Part shown: piece after piece, positions 43,074 through 52,135 of the stretch
Layout: every line of letters starts with the position of its first letter
How positions within the stretch are numbered: the first letter of the stretch is position 1
Assembly (NCBI GenBank): GCA_022749815.1
Contig: JAKIWV010000005.1
Coordinates: 1-64,000, forward strand
Direction: 5' to 3'
Origin: Thermoplasmata archaeon
GTDB lineage: Archaea > Thermoplasmatota > Thermoplasmata > Lutacidiplasmatales > UBA184
DNA length: 64,000 nt
Notes under the pieces: generated by a model
Told to the model about the DNA's origin: nothing
The model's database searches: none
What the model saw: only the letters and a program-made list of their open reading frames with translations
Position numbers and translations under genes: made by a program

Positions 43074-44372
43074 ATGCCCGCCACCCCCGAGCCCGACACA
43101 CAGCTGGCCCGGTACACCTTCAAACGGAAGATGGACGAGATCGGGGCCGCCCGCGGTCGCGCGACCGAGTTGATATCCCTCTTCGTCCCCCCCGGGAAGC
43201 AACTCTCAGACGTCATGGCGTACCTTCGCAATGAGTACGCGCAAAGCTCGAACATCAAGAGCCGGACGACCCGGAAGAACGTCATGTGGGCGATCGAATC
43301 GCTCATGGGCCGGGTACGGCAGTTCAAGGAGGCCCCTAAGAAGGGAGTGGCGTTCTTTGTGGGCAGCAAAGCGGTGGGCGCCGACAAATCCGTGCCCGTG
43401 ACCTTCATTGTGGAGCCCCCGGAGCCCCTCAACACCTACCTCTACCGCTGCGACTCGACCTTCTTCCTCGACCCGCTCCTGGAGATGATCCATGAGCCCG
43501 AGCTCTGGGGCCTTATCGTTCTCGATCGGGCGGAAGTCACGCTCGGGTTCCTGCGGGGCAAGCGGGTCGAAGCGGTTCGGAACAAACAGTCCCAGGTTCC
43601 GTCGAAGCACGGGCGGGGAGGTCAGTCCCAGCACCGGTTCGAGCGGCTGATCGAGCACGCGGCGCACGACTTCTTCGTCCGCGTGGGCGAAATGTCGAAC
43701 GAGCTGTTCCTCCCGAAGAAGGACTCACTCAAAGGCATCTTGGTCGGTGGCCCGGGCGCGACGAAGGACTTCTTTGTGAAGGAAGGGTTCCTGCACTACG
43801 AGCTCCAGCAGAAGGTGGTCCAGCCGCTCTTCGATACGGGCTACACCGACGAGTATGGTCTCAAGGAGCTGGTCGAGAGGGCCACCCAGACCCTGCACGG
43901 TCTGGAGATCCACGACGAGAAGCGGCTGGTGCAGCGGTTCCTGAACGAGGTTAGAAAATCCGAGGCCGGCCTCGCCGCCTATGGAGAATCGGAGGTGCTC
44001 GGGGCCCTCGAGGCTGGCGCCGTGGATACCCTGCTCGTCTCCGAGGGCCTTCGCAAGAAGAGGGTCCATTTCCGTTGCAGTTCCTGCGGACACGAGTTCA
44101 CCCGCACCCTGCCCGATGCCGAGGTCGACAAGGTTGCCTCCGCTCCGTGTCCGAAATGCGGGGGGTCGCCGCCGGAAATCGTCTCGGAAGAGGACTACGT
44201 CGAGCAGCTGTTCCGCAAGGCGGAGGGATCGGGAGCCAGCGTCCGGCTGGTCTCGACGGAGAGCGAGGAGGGCGAGATGCTCTCCAAGGCGTTCGCCGGC
44301 GTCGCTGCCATCCTGCGCTACCCGATGCCCCGCGGCTCGACGGCCCGTCCATCGGCCCCGGCGCCTGGATAA
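43074..44372 (+). CDS. prf1: Peptide chain release factor aRF1
   Basis: 432 residues. Domain 1 holds the stop-codon-reading NIKS motif at 60-63. Domain 2 has the catalytic GGQ at 182-184 in a HGRGGQSQHRFER context. Domain 3 has two Cys pairs (CSSCG and CPKCGG) that form a zinc minidomain. aRF1 ends translation at all three stop codons. The last 13 residues are Ser/Pro-rich and not part of the fold. Intact, single copy here. Confidence 0.95.
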   Translation: MPATPEPDTQLARYTFKRKMDEIGAARGRATELISLFVPPGKQLSDVMAYLRNEYAQSSNIKSRTTRKNVMWAIESLMGRVRQFKEAPKKGVAFFVGSKAVGADKSVPVTFIVEPPEPLNTYLYRCDSTFFLDPLLEMIHEPELWGLIVLDRAEVTLGFLRGKRVEAVRNKQSQVPSKHGRGGQSQHRFERLIEHAAHDFFVRVGEMSNELFLPKKDSLKGILVGGPGATKDFFVKEGFLHYELQQKVVQPLFDTGYTDEYGLKELVERATQTLHGLEIHDEKRLVQRFLNEVRKSEAGLAAYGESEVLGALEAGAVDTLLVSEGLRKKRVHFRCSSCGHEFTRTLPDAEVDKVASAPCPKCGGSPPEIVSEEDYVEQLFRKAEGSGASVRLVSTESEEGEMLSKAFAGVAAILRYPMPRGSTARPSAPAPG

Positions 44373-44499
44373 TTCCTCCCGGCTCGCATCGACGCCCTGA
44401 CCCCCTTGGGCGCTCCTCAGGCGAGCGCTGCAGCCGAAGACGTGAGGAAGGAGAACAGGGGGAAGGGGTTGGCGAAGAAGCTGGTCCCTTTCTTCAGGC

Positions 44500-45024
44500 C
44501 TAGCTGCCTGTGACCGTTGCGGAAATGCTTGTCACAGTCCCCGGGCTGGCGGTTGCCGCACCCATGTCGAAGAAGACATTCAGCGTGACCGCGCCAGTGT
44601 AAGTGACCGACTGCGCGACGGTGAACGATTGGTCGGCAGCGTTCGCCCCGCCCACTACGTACCAGTGGAAGGTGTCACTGTTAGTTGCCACTTCGGTCGC
44701 AGTGAGCTGGAACTCTTCATACCAGTGGGTCGCCCCGCCCGTGGCGCAAGCCAAGGAGCCGGCGAGGTAGACGTTGGCGGCGGTCCCTGTGTACGAAAGG
44801 GCGCACGAAGCCACCGGCGACGCCGCCTGAACAAGGGCGACCGAAGCCCCCGCGCTCCAGATCGTGCTGCCCCCAGTGAACGTGCCGGTGTTTTGGCCCG
44901 AACTCGTGCCACCAAAAAGTGTGAACGTGCCCGGGAATGCGGCGAGGGCGAACCCACCCGCCATCGCAAGCACCGCCACGATCGTTCCGATGTAGACACT
45001 TCTCCGACGCATGTTGAGTCGCAT
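44500..45024 (-). CDS. Small secreted protein with N-terminal hydrophobic helix, unknown function
   Basis: 174 residues from ATG 45024, chosen because AGGAGAG sits just upstream; a start 36 nt earlier is weaker. RRR precedes a hydrophobic segment VYIGTIVAVLAMAGGFALA, a class-III-like or ordinary signal/anchor. The rest is Ser/Thr/Gly/Ala-rich beta-strand sequence with only two cysteines, about 29 residues apart (CALSYTG and a later LACATGG), that could form a disulfide. It might be a pilin-like or TasA-like surface subunit; the sequence alone does not decide. Confidence 0.6.
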   Translation of the reverse strand: MRLNMRRRSVYIGTIVAVLAMAGGFALAAFPGTFTLFGGTSSGQNTGTFTGGSTIWSAGASVALVQAASPVASCALSYTGTAANVYLAGSLACATGGATHWYEEFQLTATEVATNSDTFHWYVVGGANAADQSFTVAQSVTYTGAVTLNVFFDMGAATASPGTVTSISATVTGS

Positions 45025-45060
45025 ATCTCTCCTGAACACCGAACCGCGCCCGGTGCGCAT

Positions 45061-45607
45061 CCATACACATCATTGTAGGGGTATAAAAATCTGCATGCCT
45101 ACGAGAACCCCCCCCGTAGCCGAGGGAACGCCCTCCGTCGACCCCGTCCAAGGACTCTGCGATGTCGTGCTCCGCCGGGTCGACACTCTGGCACGGGAGC
45201 CCGGCTGTCGCCCGATTCCGGGGGTTGGGGGGGGCCGCGAGAGGAAGCATGTCTGGGGGGTAACTCTCCAGATCCCACGCCGAAGGCGCGGTAAGCACAC
45301 GCTCGGGCCGGAAACCCCTGGCCGCCTTTAGGCACCACGAGCTTCCACAAGCCTCCGGGCGGCGCGCCAGCATGGATGCACCTGGGAGGCAATAGGTCAG
45401 CCCAACCGGCCCGGGACAGCGACAGAACCCGGGCCGCTCAATTCGACATATGGGCTCTGGGCCCCCGCATTGCGCCGGATATAGTTAGGCAACCATAATG
45501 CGAAACTCCTACTGGGCTCGGAGCGCGGGGAAGGGCGAAGGTCTGTTGCAATCGAGGCGACTTCTGCGCGGGCGACGACCCGGCCACAATCGATTTGCTC
45601 CGGGCCG
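45061..45607. other. Intergenic region of about 550 bp with one TATA box
   Basis: The AT-rich TATAAAAA (45082-45089; TTTTTATA on the minus strand) lies about 58 nt upstream of the secreted-protein gene and is its likely promoter. GGATATAG at about 45478-45485 may serve the methyltransferase gene to the right. Between them the sequence is GC-rich; the open frames there have no supporting features. No repeat or RNA gene is seen. Confidence 0.4.
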
Positions 45608-46375
45608 ATGCGGGGGGATCGAAGGTTGATTAAGGCGAAAACGTCGCTCGGAGCCTACTGGCGCGAGCTGAAAGCGCGAACAATCGTCCCATGGAGACTT
45701 GGGCGGGATTTTCACCGCACCTACCGGGTCGAACCTCTGCCCGGAGCAAGAGCGCGGCGACGTCTCGTCGACAAGGCGGTTCGCGAGTGCGGTCTCGGCG
45801 AGCGATACAGCGTTGGCCCGTGGTTGAATGAGGTGCTCTACAACTTCACCCGGATTGCCCGGCCGGATGTCATCGTCGAGACGGGGGTTCATTACGGTAT
45901 TTCGAGCGCCTATTGGCTGATGGCCCTCGAGGCTAACCAGAAGGGAACCCTGTACTCCATCGACCTCCCGTGTCTGACGCCCGAAGGACAGGTCAACGCC
46001 GACGGCGTTCGGGACTTGAGCTATGTTACGGGGGTCGACCAGACCGGGGTCGTAGTGAAGCGGATGGGGCTCACGGCACGCTGGAAGCTGCTTCTCGGCG
46101 ATGCGAGGACCCTTTTGCCGGGCCTCCTCGCCGACCTGGGGCGGGTCGGTTTCTTCTACCATGACTCGGATCATTCGTACGAGCATCAATCATGGGAGTA
46201 TCGTACCGCATGGCCCTACATCGCGGCCGGCGGGTGGCTGATGTCCGATGATGTCCAATGGACCCCGGCCTTCACCGAATTCTCCCAGGGAGTGGGTCAG
46301 GCCCCCAAGACATGGCTGAATCAGCTGGGGGTACTTCAGAAAGGGACGCTGGTTCCTTCGCTCCGGTCAGCCTAG
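45608..46375 (+). CDS. Class I SAM-dependent methyltransferase (Methyltransf_24 type)
   Basis: 255 residues from ATG 45608. A basic N-terminal region of about 70 residues precedes VIVETGVHYGISSAYWLMAL (SAM loop), LYSIDLP (acidic end of strand 2), WKLLLGDARTLLPGLL and a FFYHDSDHSYEHQ stretch, whose Asp/His cluster is typical of this family's active site. The end of the fold is GGWLMSDDVQW. It is related to the gene at 41699. The acceptor is unknown; surface-glycan modification is plausible. Confidence 0.8.
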   Translation: MRGDRRLIKAKTSLGAYWRELKARTIVPWRLGRDFHRTYRVEPLPGARARRRLVDKAVRECGLGERYSVGPWLNEVLYNFTRIARPDVIVETGVHYGISSAYWLMALEANQKGTLYSIDLPCLTPEGQVNADGVRDLSYVTGVDQTGVVVKRMGLTARWKLLLGDARTLLPGLLADLGRVGFFYHDSDHSYEHQSWEYRTAWPYIAAGGWLMSDDVQWTPAFTEFSQGVGQAPKTWLNQLGVLQKGTLVPSLRSA

Positions 46376-46483
46376 CTTCCTGCCCCGTCCAGAGTCCCGA
46401 CGAAGCTGAGAGCCAATGCGAGTGCATGGAAGTCCCGCCGTGCCAGCGAGCCCGCCGATGACCGCAGGCGCGGTGCATCCAGC

Positions 46484-47470
46484 CTAGAGATCAAGGCGGG
46501 CCGGGCGCCGTTTTCGAACCGTCGCCACCGCGGCGAGGATCGCCACCACGGCCAGGGCCCCTGCCGAGGTCTCCAGCGTGGCGGGAGTGAAGACCCACGC
46601 GAGGGCCTTGAACGCCGAGGGGTTGAGAGTGATCCAGGGGTCGTATTCCAGGGAAGAGTACCCGCCCGTCACCGATCCGAAGTCCAGTCGGACGAACGAC
46701 TGACTGGTCCAGCGGGACTGGTTCTGGTCGGCCTCGATCACGCTCAGGCCAGAGGTACCGTCGGAGTAGCTCACGCGGGCGCCGGTGCCCCACTGAAATG
46801 TCGCAATGGTCGTGCTACCAGAGACCTCGGCGATGGAGGTCAACGAGGTCGGCTTCCAGAGCGCTCCGTTTTGGCTGGCGCTAGAGTTCACCTGCAGCCC
46901 GATATAGTCCGCCCGGTGGCTCCAGGGCCACCCCGTCACCGAGAGGGTATACGCCACGGTCCGCGCCGAGATGCTCGAAGAGGAGTTGATGTAGAATTGG
47001 ATGGTCGCATGGGTCATCCCGACGTTCCCCGTACCATTCTCGTTCGCGTCGTCTCCCTCCTCCCAGTCTCCGTGGGCCCGCGCCACGGACAGGTTCGACG
47101 CCATGGCGACGGCGATGCCGTTGGCCGTCGGGCGCGACTGGAAGCTCCACGCGACACTCGGAGAGGCGAATGAGGCCAGCGCAACGACGATGCCCGTGCT
47201 GTTGACCTCGGCGAGGCCCGACAAGGTCTGGCCCATGCTGACTCGCGAATCGGCGAGGGACTGGACCGTGAAGACCGGACCGGGCCCGAGGAAGTCGATT
47301 TTGAGCAGCCCGTTCGACCACGAAGGGTTCGAGGGCGTTGGAAGAGCCTGGGAGACAACGCCGCCGGGAGCCGACGCGCCCTCGCCGAGTGGCAGGATCC
47401 CCACGAGAAGGACGCCGACCAGAACGGAAAAGGCTACCACCCCGGCTCGGGCAGGCCCGGATCCCGGCAT
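46484..47470 (-). CDS. Secreted, C-terminally anchored protein, unknown function
   Basis: 328 residues from ATG 47470. A signal segment lies at about 8-32 (VVAFSVLVGVLLVGILPLG). The ectodomain is beta-rich with about ten NxS/T sequons and aromatic residues, and a membrane helix at about 300-320 (LAVVAILAAVATV) is followed by RKRRPARL. No known repeat is recognised. A minus-strand GATATAC at 47543-47549 may be the promoter. It is presumably exposed on the cell surface. Confidence 0.65.
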   Translation of the reverse strand: MPGSGPARAGVVAFSVLVGVLLVGILPLGEGASAPGGVVSQALPTPSNPSWSNGLLKIDFLGPGPVFTVQSLADSRVSMGQTLSGLAEVNSTGIVVALASFASPSVAWSFQSRPTANGIAVAMASNLSVARAHGDWEEGDDANENGTGNVGMTHATIQFYINSSSSISARTVAYTLSVTGWPWSHRADYIGLQVNSSASQNGALWKPTSLTSIAEVSGSTTIATFQWGTGARVSYSDGTSGLSVIEADQNQSRWTSQSFVRLDFGSVTGGYSSLEYDPWITLNPSAFKALAWVFTPATLETSAGALAVVAILAAVATVRKRRPARLDL

Positions 47471-47574
47471 ACGGGACCTGCATTCGGACCTTTGGGATAC
47501 CTCCCTTTTGGCGCAAGCTCCGTAACCCTTGGTGCGATGGACGTATATCGCTGAGACCAGCGGTTGGGGTCCCG

Positions 47575-48096
47575 TCATTGCAGGAGAGGGGCCCAGGCTC
47601 GTACGAACCTGTCGACAAGCCGATCTTCAAAGGAATCGTGGTATTCCTTCAGGAGTTCAGCGACCCGCTGGGGGCGGAGCGCCTTGTAGCGGCGGAGATT
47701 CCCGTCCCGGAGCGCCTCGACTTGTCCCTGGGCGAGGAGGAACCTCAAGTGAAAAGAGGTAGTCGAAAGGCTGATCCCGGCCCGTTCCCGAAGCTCCGCG
47801 AGCGTCAGCCCGGGTGACTCGCTCAGCAACAGCAGGAGACGTCGGGCGGTTTCGCTCCGGAGCGTTAGGAACAGCTTCCGGTCCTCCCAGGTCATGTCCG
47901 GTCGGAAGTAGTAGTCGCGACGACCTCCGCGCTCTCGGCGCACCAGGTTCCCCTTCGTGAGCTGCTCCAGATGGTAGGCGGTCTCCCCCCAGGCGAGGCC
48001 GACGAGTCGCTGGATGTCCCGCGCGCTCGCTCCAGGATGTCCGCAAACGGCGTCGTAGATCCGTCGTCGGGTGGGCTGCCCGAGGAGGTCGTTCAT
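47575..48096 (-). CDS. Transcription regulator with two winged-helix domains
   Basis: 173 residues from ATG 48096. Two wHTH units lie in tandem. The first (about 1-70) has PTRRRIYDAVCGHPGASAR then YHLEQLTKGNLVRRE; the second (about 80-150) has a LLLLLSESPGLTLAELRER helix, then FHLRFLLAQGQVEALRDG. This MarR/ArsR-like double-winged form is common in Thermoplasmata and haloarchaea. It follows a small membrane protein by 1 nt, so the pair forms one operon and the membrane protein may sense or be regulated. Confidence 0.8.
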   Translation of the reverse strand: MNDLLGQPTRRRIYDAVCGHPGASARDIQRLVGLAWGETAYHLEQLTKGNLVRRERGGRRDYYFRPDMTWEDRKLFLTLRSETARRLLLLLSESPGLTLAELRERAGISLSTTSFHLRFLLAQGQVEALRDGNLRRYKALRPQRVAELLKEYHDSFEDRLVDRFVRAWAPLLQ

Positions 48097-48097
48097 G

Positions 48098-48388
48098 CTA
48101 TGGTGACGGGGCCTTTGGCCGACCGCGTATCAACGCCACATACAGCAGCGCCACGGCCGCGACCGCCAGGGCCAGTGGGACGGGCGCGACTTCGAAGGGG
48201 CCCCCGTAGAGCGGGGAGACCTCGTGAAGGAATGCCAACACACCGATCCCGGCGAGAAATGCCAGGCCCCCCGCCACCAGCCCCAGCCGGGAATCCCCGA
48301 ACCGGCGGGACGCCGCCGCCCCAATCGTCGCGAGGATCGCGGACAGGCCGGTCAGCAGTATGGCGATGAACTCGGTGAGTAACTCCAT
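48098..48388 (-). CDS. Small three-helix membrane protein partnered with the regulator
   Basis: 96 residues from ATG 48388. Three hydrophobic segments are at about 5-27, 34-54 and 67-87. The loop between the second and third has LHEVSPLYGGPFE. It ends 1 nt before the regulator's start. Small membrane proteins of this shape often sit next to double-wHTH regulators in archaea; their function is unknown. Confidence 0.65.
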   Translation of the reverse strand: MELLTEFIAILLTGLSAILATIGAAASRRFGDSRLGLVAGGLAFLAGIGVLAFLHEVSPLYGGPFEVAPVPLALAVAAVALLYVALIRGRPKAPSP

Positions 48389-48896
48389 GACGCTAGACCA
48401 ACCCGCTGGACTAAGTGACTTTGCTTTTTTTCGGGCATTGCACCAAATCGTCCGTATGCTGCACCAAAAGGAGGGTCAACCCCGCGCCCCCTTGAGGGAA
48501 GCCAATGACAGGACCTTCGCGGCCCCGGGCCCACTTCAGCCCCCCTGGGTGGAGCGGAACCGCGCAGGCCCTGTCGTTCTCAGGGCACGGGGAGTTCGGG
48601 TCTCCTCGATTCGCCTCTCTAATTCCTGACGCGGACGCGACTCCCCCGATTGCCGCCCTGGGGGCGGGATACGGACCGGCGATCCAGCTCGCGATCCCGG
48701 ATGACGGATCGATCGGGCGTGAAGTGGAACTGTTCGACTGGCCCATGTGGACGTTTCCGCGCTCCTGGCCCGCCTGGTTAGCGGAGGAGTAGGCCAGCCG
48801 CTCACCCACTCCCACTTTGGGAGAGGAACGGGCGACCGCCCGCAGACTCGATAATCTTACGCCGTCCCGGACGCTCGCCCCGCATCGGGGTAGACC
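48389..48896. other. Intergenic region of about 500 bp
   Basis: A run of seven T (48425-48431, plus strand) just upstream of the small membrane gene may be part of its promoter on the minus strand. The frame at 48505-48792 (plus, 95 codons) ends in a Trp/Pro-rich segment and has no recognisable pattern, so it is left uncalled. No repeat seen. Confidence 0.35.
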
Positions 48897-49361
48897 ATGA
48901 AGTGGGTAACTCGAGAGAAAGCAAGGGTTGACCGAATCGCCTGTCCGTGGTTGATACGGAAGTTCATCGACCCGGGCGCGGAGTTTCTCTATGTTCCGAA
49001 GGAGAGGGTCAGGGACGTGGCCCGGAAGGAGGGAGCCATCCCATTCGACACTCCGGGGGCAGAGCTGCACCATTTCGAAGCGGACGGAAAGGAGTACGTA
49101 AGCTTCGACGCGGTGATCAAGAAATACGATCTGCAGGACGCTGCCCTTATGGAACTCGCGAAGATCGTGCGCGTAGCCGACGGTGGCGCCGGTGCTGAAC
49201 CGGAGGCCGCTGGCCTAGAGGCTGCGGCTACGGGCTTCCGTCTGATCGCCCGCGACGACCTCGAGAACCAACGGCTTCAGTTCCCTCTGTACGACGCATT
49301 GTACGCCTATTGTTCATGGAAGGTCACCCAGGGAGGCAGGCTCGAGCCCACGGGCGGGTGA
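48897..49361 (+). CDS. Chromate resistance ChrB-like protein (C-terminal domain only)
   Basis: 154 residues. KWVTREKARVDRIACPWLIRKFIDPGAEFLYVP is the opening of the ChrB/Chrome_Resist domain, with the invariant D-R-I-x-C-P-W-L-I-x-K/R-F-I-D. It continues through FDTPGAELHH and ends at a conserved LYDALYAYC. Full ChrB has an extra N-terminal regulator domain, which is absent, so this short form may be an enzyme or sensor rather than a repressor. No ChrA chromate pump is next to it; an MFS transporter follows. Confidence 0.8.
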   Translation: MKWVTREKARVDRIACPWLIRKFIDPGAEFLYVPKERVRDVARKEGAIPFDTPGAELHHFEADGKEYVSFDAVIKKYDLQDAALMELAKIVRVADGGAGAEPEAAGLEAAATGFRLIARDDLENQRLQFPLYDALYAYCSWKVTQGGRLEPTGG

Positions 49362-49493
49362 GGCTATTCCGGAGCCACCTCGGTGCCTTTCCGACCGATT
49401 CGGCGCCATCCTCGACGCGTTAGCAGTTTCGCGCGCTCGGCTGGTGGCTCGGGCGTGAATGTAGGCGTCCCGACGCCTCCGGGTTCCTCGTCG

Positions 49494-50732
49494 ATGCAAA
49501 GGGACCAGGTCCTCTTGATGGGGGCCCGAACCGCCCGAGGGTTCGGGGCCGGCGCCCTTTCGATCGTCATTGCGCTCGACCTGGCTGGAACCGGTTACTC
49601 GACGCTTGCGATCGGGCTGCTCCTCGGCCTCGCCCTTGGCGGAGGCGCTTCATGGGCCCTGGCGGTACCATACCTCGAACGCTACTGGCGACGCCGATCG
49701 GTGTTCGCCCTGTCGGCCGGGGCGCTTGCACTGGGGGGTCTTCTGCTTTGGATCGATCTAGCAAACCCAGGATTCCTCCTCGTAGCGTTGCTGCTCGGGG
49801 GCATCGTTGCGAGTTCGGCCGATGTGAGTCCTCTCGGCGCACTTGAGCAGGCCGCCCTCGCCGGCACCACGGGGGACCGGGGACGGACCCGGACGTACGC
49901 GGTCTACAATCTGCTGGGCTACGTCGGCGCGGCGGTGGGGGCGCTCGCCGCCGGGCCTCTGAACGGGTCGAGAGCTCTAAGCATCGCCGGGTTGCCCTCG
50001 GTCCCGCACGATGCCACCCTTCTCCTCTACGCCCTGCTTGGCCTCGGACTGATTCCGGCATACCGCGGACTCTCGCGCGACGTGGACCGCCAGGCCGGGC
50101 GGGAGCGACCGGCGCTCCTTTCGGCGCCGAGCCGATCGATCGTGTACGCCCTGTCGGAGCTGTTCGCGGTCGATGCCTTCGCAGGCGGACTCATCGTGAA
50201 CAGCCTCCTGGTATACTACTTCTCGATCCGGTTTCACCCGGCCGTCGATTTGTTGGGGGTGGTGTTCTTCTTGAGCAATCTGATGGCCGGAGTCTCCCTG
50301 CTCCTCGCCGTGCCCCTCGCCCGACGGTTCGGTCTCGTGAATACCATGGTGTTCACTCATCTCCCCTCCAACGTTCTCCTCATTGTGGTCGTCTTCGCCC
50401 CCTCTTTCGCGCTGGCTTCTTTGCTGTGGGTCGCGCGAGCGACGCTCTCGCAGATGGACGTTCCTACCCGCCAATCCTACACCCAGGCCGTCGTTTGGCC
50501 CGGAGACCGCGCCGCCGCGGCGGGCTACACGACGGCGGCGCGGAGTTGTCAGGCCTTTGGGGCCCCCGTTACGGGAGGCTTCCTTGCCCTCGGCGGACCC
50601 TGGGTCGCGGCCCCGTTCGCTCTTGCGGGTAGCCTGAAGATCGCGTATGACCTGGCGATCTACCGCCGCTTCCGTCGGCTCCGCCCACCGGAGGAGAGCG
50701 GAGACGAGGCGCAGTCGGACTCCAACGATTGA
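49494..50732 (+). CDS. MFS transporter
   Basis: 412 residues from ATG 49494; an earlier start at 49383 would add 37 polar residues that precede no known motif. About 11-12 membrane helices are visible. Helix 1 begins LLMGARTARGFGAGALSIVI. The loop after helix 2 has basic residues (YWRRRS) typical of motif A. A GRTRTYAVYNLLGYVGAAVGAL stretch is seen at helix 5. The substrate is unknown; the ChrB-like neighbour suggests metal-oxyanion or stress efflux, but only by proximity. Confidence 0.8.
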   Translation: MQRDQVLLMGARTARGFGAGALSIVIALDLAGTGYSTLAIGLLLGLALGGGASWALAVPYLERYWRRRSVFALSAGALALGGLLLWIDLANPGFLLVALLLGGIVASSADVSPLGALEQAALAGTTGDRGRTRTYAVYNLLGYVGAAVGALAAGPLNGSRALSIAGLPSVPHDATLLLYALLGLGLIPAYRGLSRDVDRQAGRERPALLSAPSRSIVYALSELFAVDAFAGGLIVNSLLVYYFSIRFHPAVDLLGVVFFLSNLMAGVSLLLAVPLARRFGLVNTMVFTHLPSNVLLIVVVFAPSFALASLLWVARATLSQMDVPTRQSYTQAVVWPGDRAAAAGYTTAARSCQAFGAPVTGGFLALGGPWVAAPFALAGSLKIAYDLAIYRRFRRLRPPEESGDEAQSDSND

Positions 50733-50870
50733 ACCGGTTCGGAACTGGGTGGGTCCCATAGTTGGTCCGGACATTGGGCAGGGGGAAGAGCTCGGAGAAT
50801 GCGGGAGCGGATGGCACTCCCCCGACATGCCTCAATGAGCACAGGTCTTGTACCGTCTTCGGGCCTTCGT

Positions 50871-51899
50871 GTCCCACTATTCCCCTATTGTATGGTATCG
50901 CGTCCGGCCGATCCCCGGATTTCCTCGGTAGTTGCCGTCCAAACGAAGGGCCTCGAGAAGGATCGCCGAGTTCCGAGGTGGGACTGAATCGCCCGATGGA
51001 GTCGCATCACGCTCGGAAGGGCGGTCCGTCGGATCCGCTTCTTGGTGAACTCCCCGAACCACCGGTCGACCAGGTTTGGATGCGTCGCCTCCGCGGGCAG
51101 GAAGTGTAGGTAAAATCTCGGATGTCGCACGAGCCACCGGTGAACCGTGGGCGAGCTGGGCGCTAGGAGCCGATCCAGCACCAGATGCAGATCAAATCCT
51201 TTCGGTGTCTCGCGGTCGACGGCCTGTAGGAAGGAGAGAAAACGGGCCCCTCGGTCCGGTTCTCCCAGTTCCGCGATCGCGTCGCGTTCCCTCTGGTCAA
51301 GGGACGCAGCCCGGGCCTTGTCGTCCACACAGAAGGCCATCGCCCTCTCGGGGGGGTTCAAATAAAGCCCGACAAAGTCGGTCACCCGGTCCACGAAGCC
51401 GGATCCGGGAACTGCCGGGGAATTGCCGGCCCCTCGGGGCCGGATCCGTCGAGTCTGCCAGACGCGATGCACCGTGGTCTTGCTGACACCCATCGCCCGT
51501 GCGAGACTCCGCGTCGTCCAGGATGTCCCGTCGGGCGCCTTGCGCTCCAATGTGGCCCGGACGAGTGCTTGGATCGAAGAGGCGGGAATCGCCGGCGGCC
51601 TCCCCGGCCGAGGGGCCTCCTTCTTGACCCCAGGAATCCGTTGGGCGAGGAACCTCTGGCGCCACCGGGCCACGGTACCCGGGTCCGTGTGCAGCTCGTT
51701 CGCGATGTCGCGATTGCGGACGCCCTCGGATGCACGTAGTACGATCCGGGACCGGAACGCCGTCGGGGACCGAGCCGGTCCACTCCGGGAGAGGGAGACC
51801 AACGTTCGCCTTTCTTCTCGAGAGAGCCGAATCTCGGGCGCCGTCCGCATGGCGACCTCTCTTACCGGCCCTCATCATAAAGTGTTGTATTAATGGGAC
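50871..51899 (-). mobile_element. IS630-family insertion sequence, probably degenerate
   Basis: The element encloses one transposase gene. The ends show a short imperfect inverted repeat: GTCCCACTA (50871-50879) at the left and, reverse-complemented, GTCCCATTA at the right (to 51899), with further patchy similarity inward. IS630 elements insert at TA, but I could not define a clean target duplication, so both ends are approximate. Confidence 0.45.
50885..51850 (-). CDS. IS630-family transposase, likely inactive
   Basis: 321 residues. The N-terminal helix-turn-helix part (RNRDIANELHTDPGTVARWRQRF) and second HTH are normal. The catalytic part is altered. The first acidic region reads CVDDKARA where CVDEK is usual. 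The segment between it and the second Asp (HLVLDRL) is about 40 residues shorter than in typical IS630 transposases and lacks the RHGT block. The third catalytic Glu (usually NQVERWF) is Asp in PNLVDRWF. Together these suggest an internal deletion and loss of activity. Confidence 0.75.
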   Translation of the reverse strand: MRTAPEIRLSREERRTLVSLSRSGPARSPTAFRSRIVLRASEGVRNRDIANELHTDPGTVARWRQRFLAQRIPGVKKEAPRPGRPPAIPASSIQALVRATLERKAPDGTSWTTRSLARAMGVSKTTVHRVWQTRRIRPRGAGNSPAVPGSGFVDRVTDFVGLYLNPPERAMAFCVDDKARAASLDQRERDAIAELGEPDRGARFLSFLQAVDRETPKGFDLHLVLDRLLAPSSPTVHRWLVRHPRFYLHFLPAEATHPNLVDRWFGEFTKKRIRRTALPSVMRLHRAIQSHLGTRRSFSRPFVWTATTEEIRGSAGRDTIQ

Positions 51900-51922
51900 G
51901 GGGGAAATCGGACCGAACGCTT

Positions 51923-52135
51923 ATGAGCCGACCTCGCCCAGTCTCGTCGGTGCGGAGCTCCCGTCATCGGTCTCGGCAGGGTGGAACGGACGTCCGCGAA
52001 CCTCCGCGAGTTCTCGTCGCTTCGGAGGGGAGCGCGTTCGAGCGCTCGGAGAAGCTCCCTCGTGCCGCGTTCTCGGAGATTTTGGACCGAGCGGCGGCTC
52101 GAGTGCAGGAGGTTCTCGCGTCGTGGACCCCCTGA
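51923..52135 (+). CDS. Possible small protein upstream of the exporter gene
   Basis: 70 residues from ATG 51923, preceded by a TTATGA-like AT patch. The N-terminus is basic and probably disordered; the C-terminus has a helix AFSEILDRAAARVQEVL. It overlaps the next gene by 13 bp. Coding status is uncertain: base composition is neutral and no family is recognised. Confidence 0.3.
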   Translation: MSRPRPVSSVRSSRHRSRQGGTDVREPPRVLVASEGSAFERSEKLPRAAFSEILDRAAARVQEVLASWTP

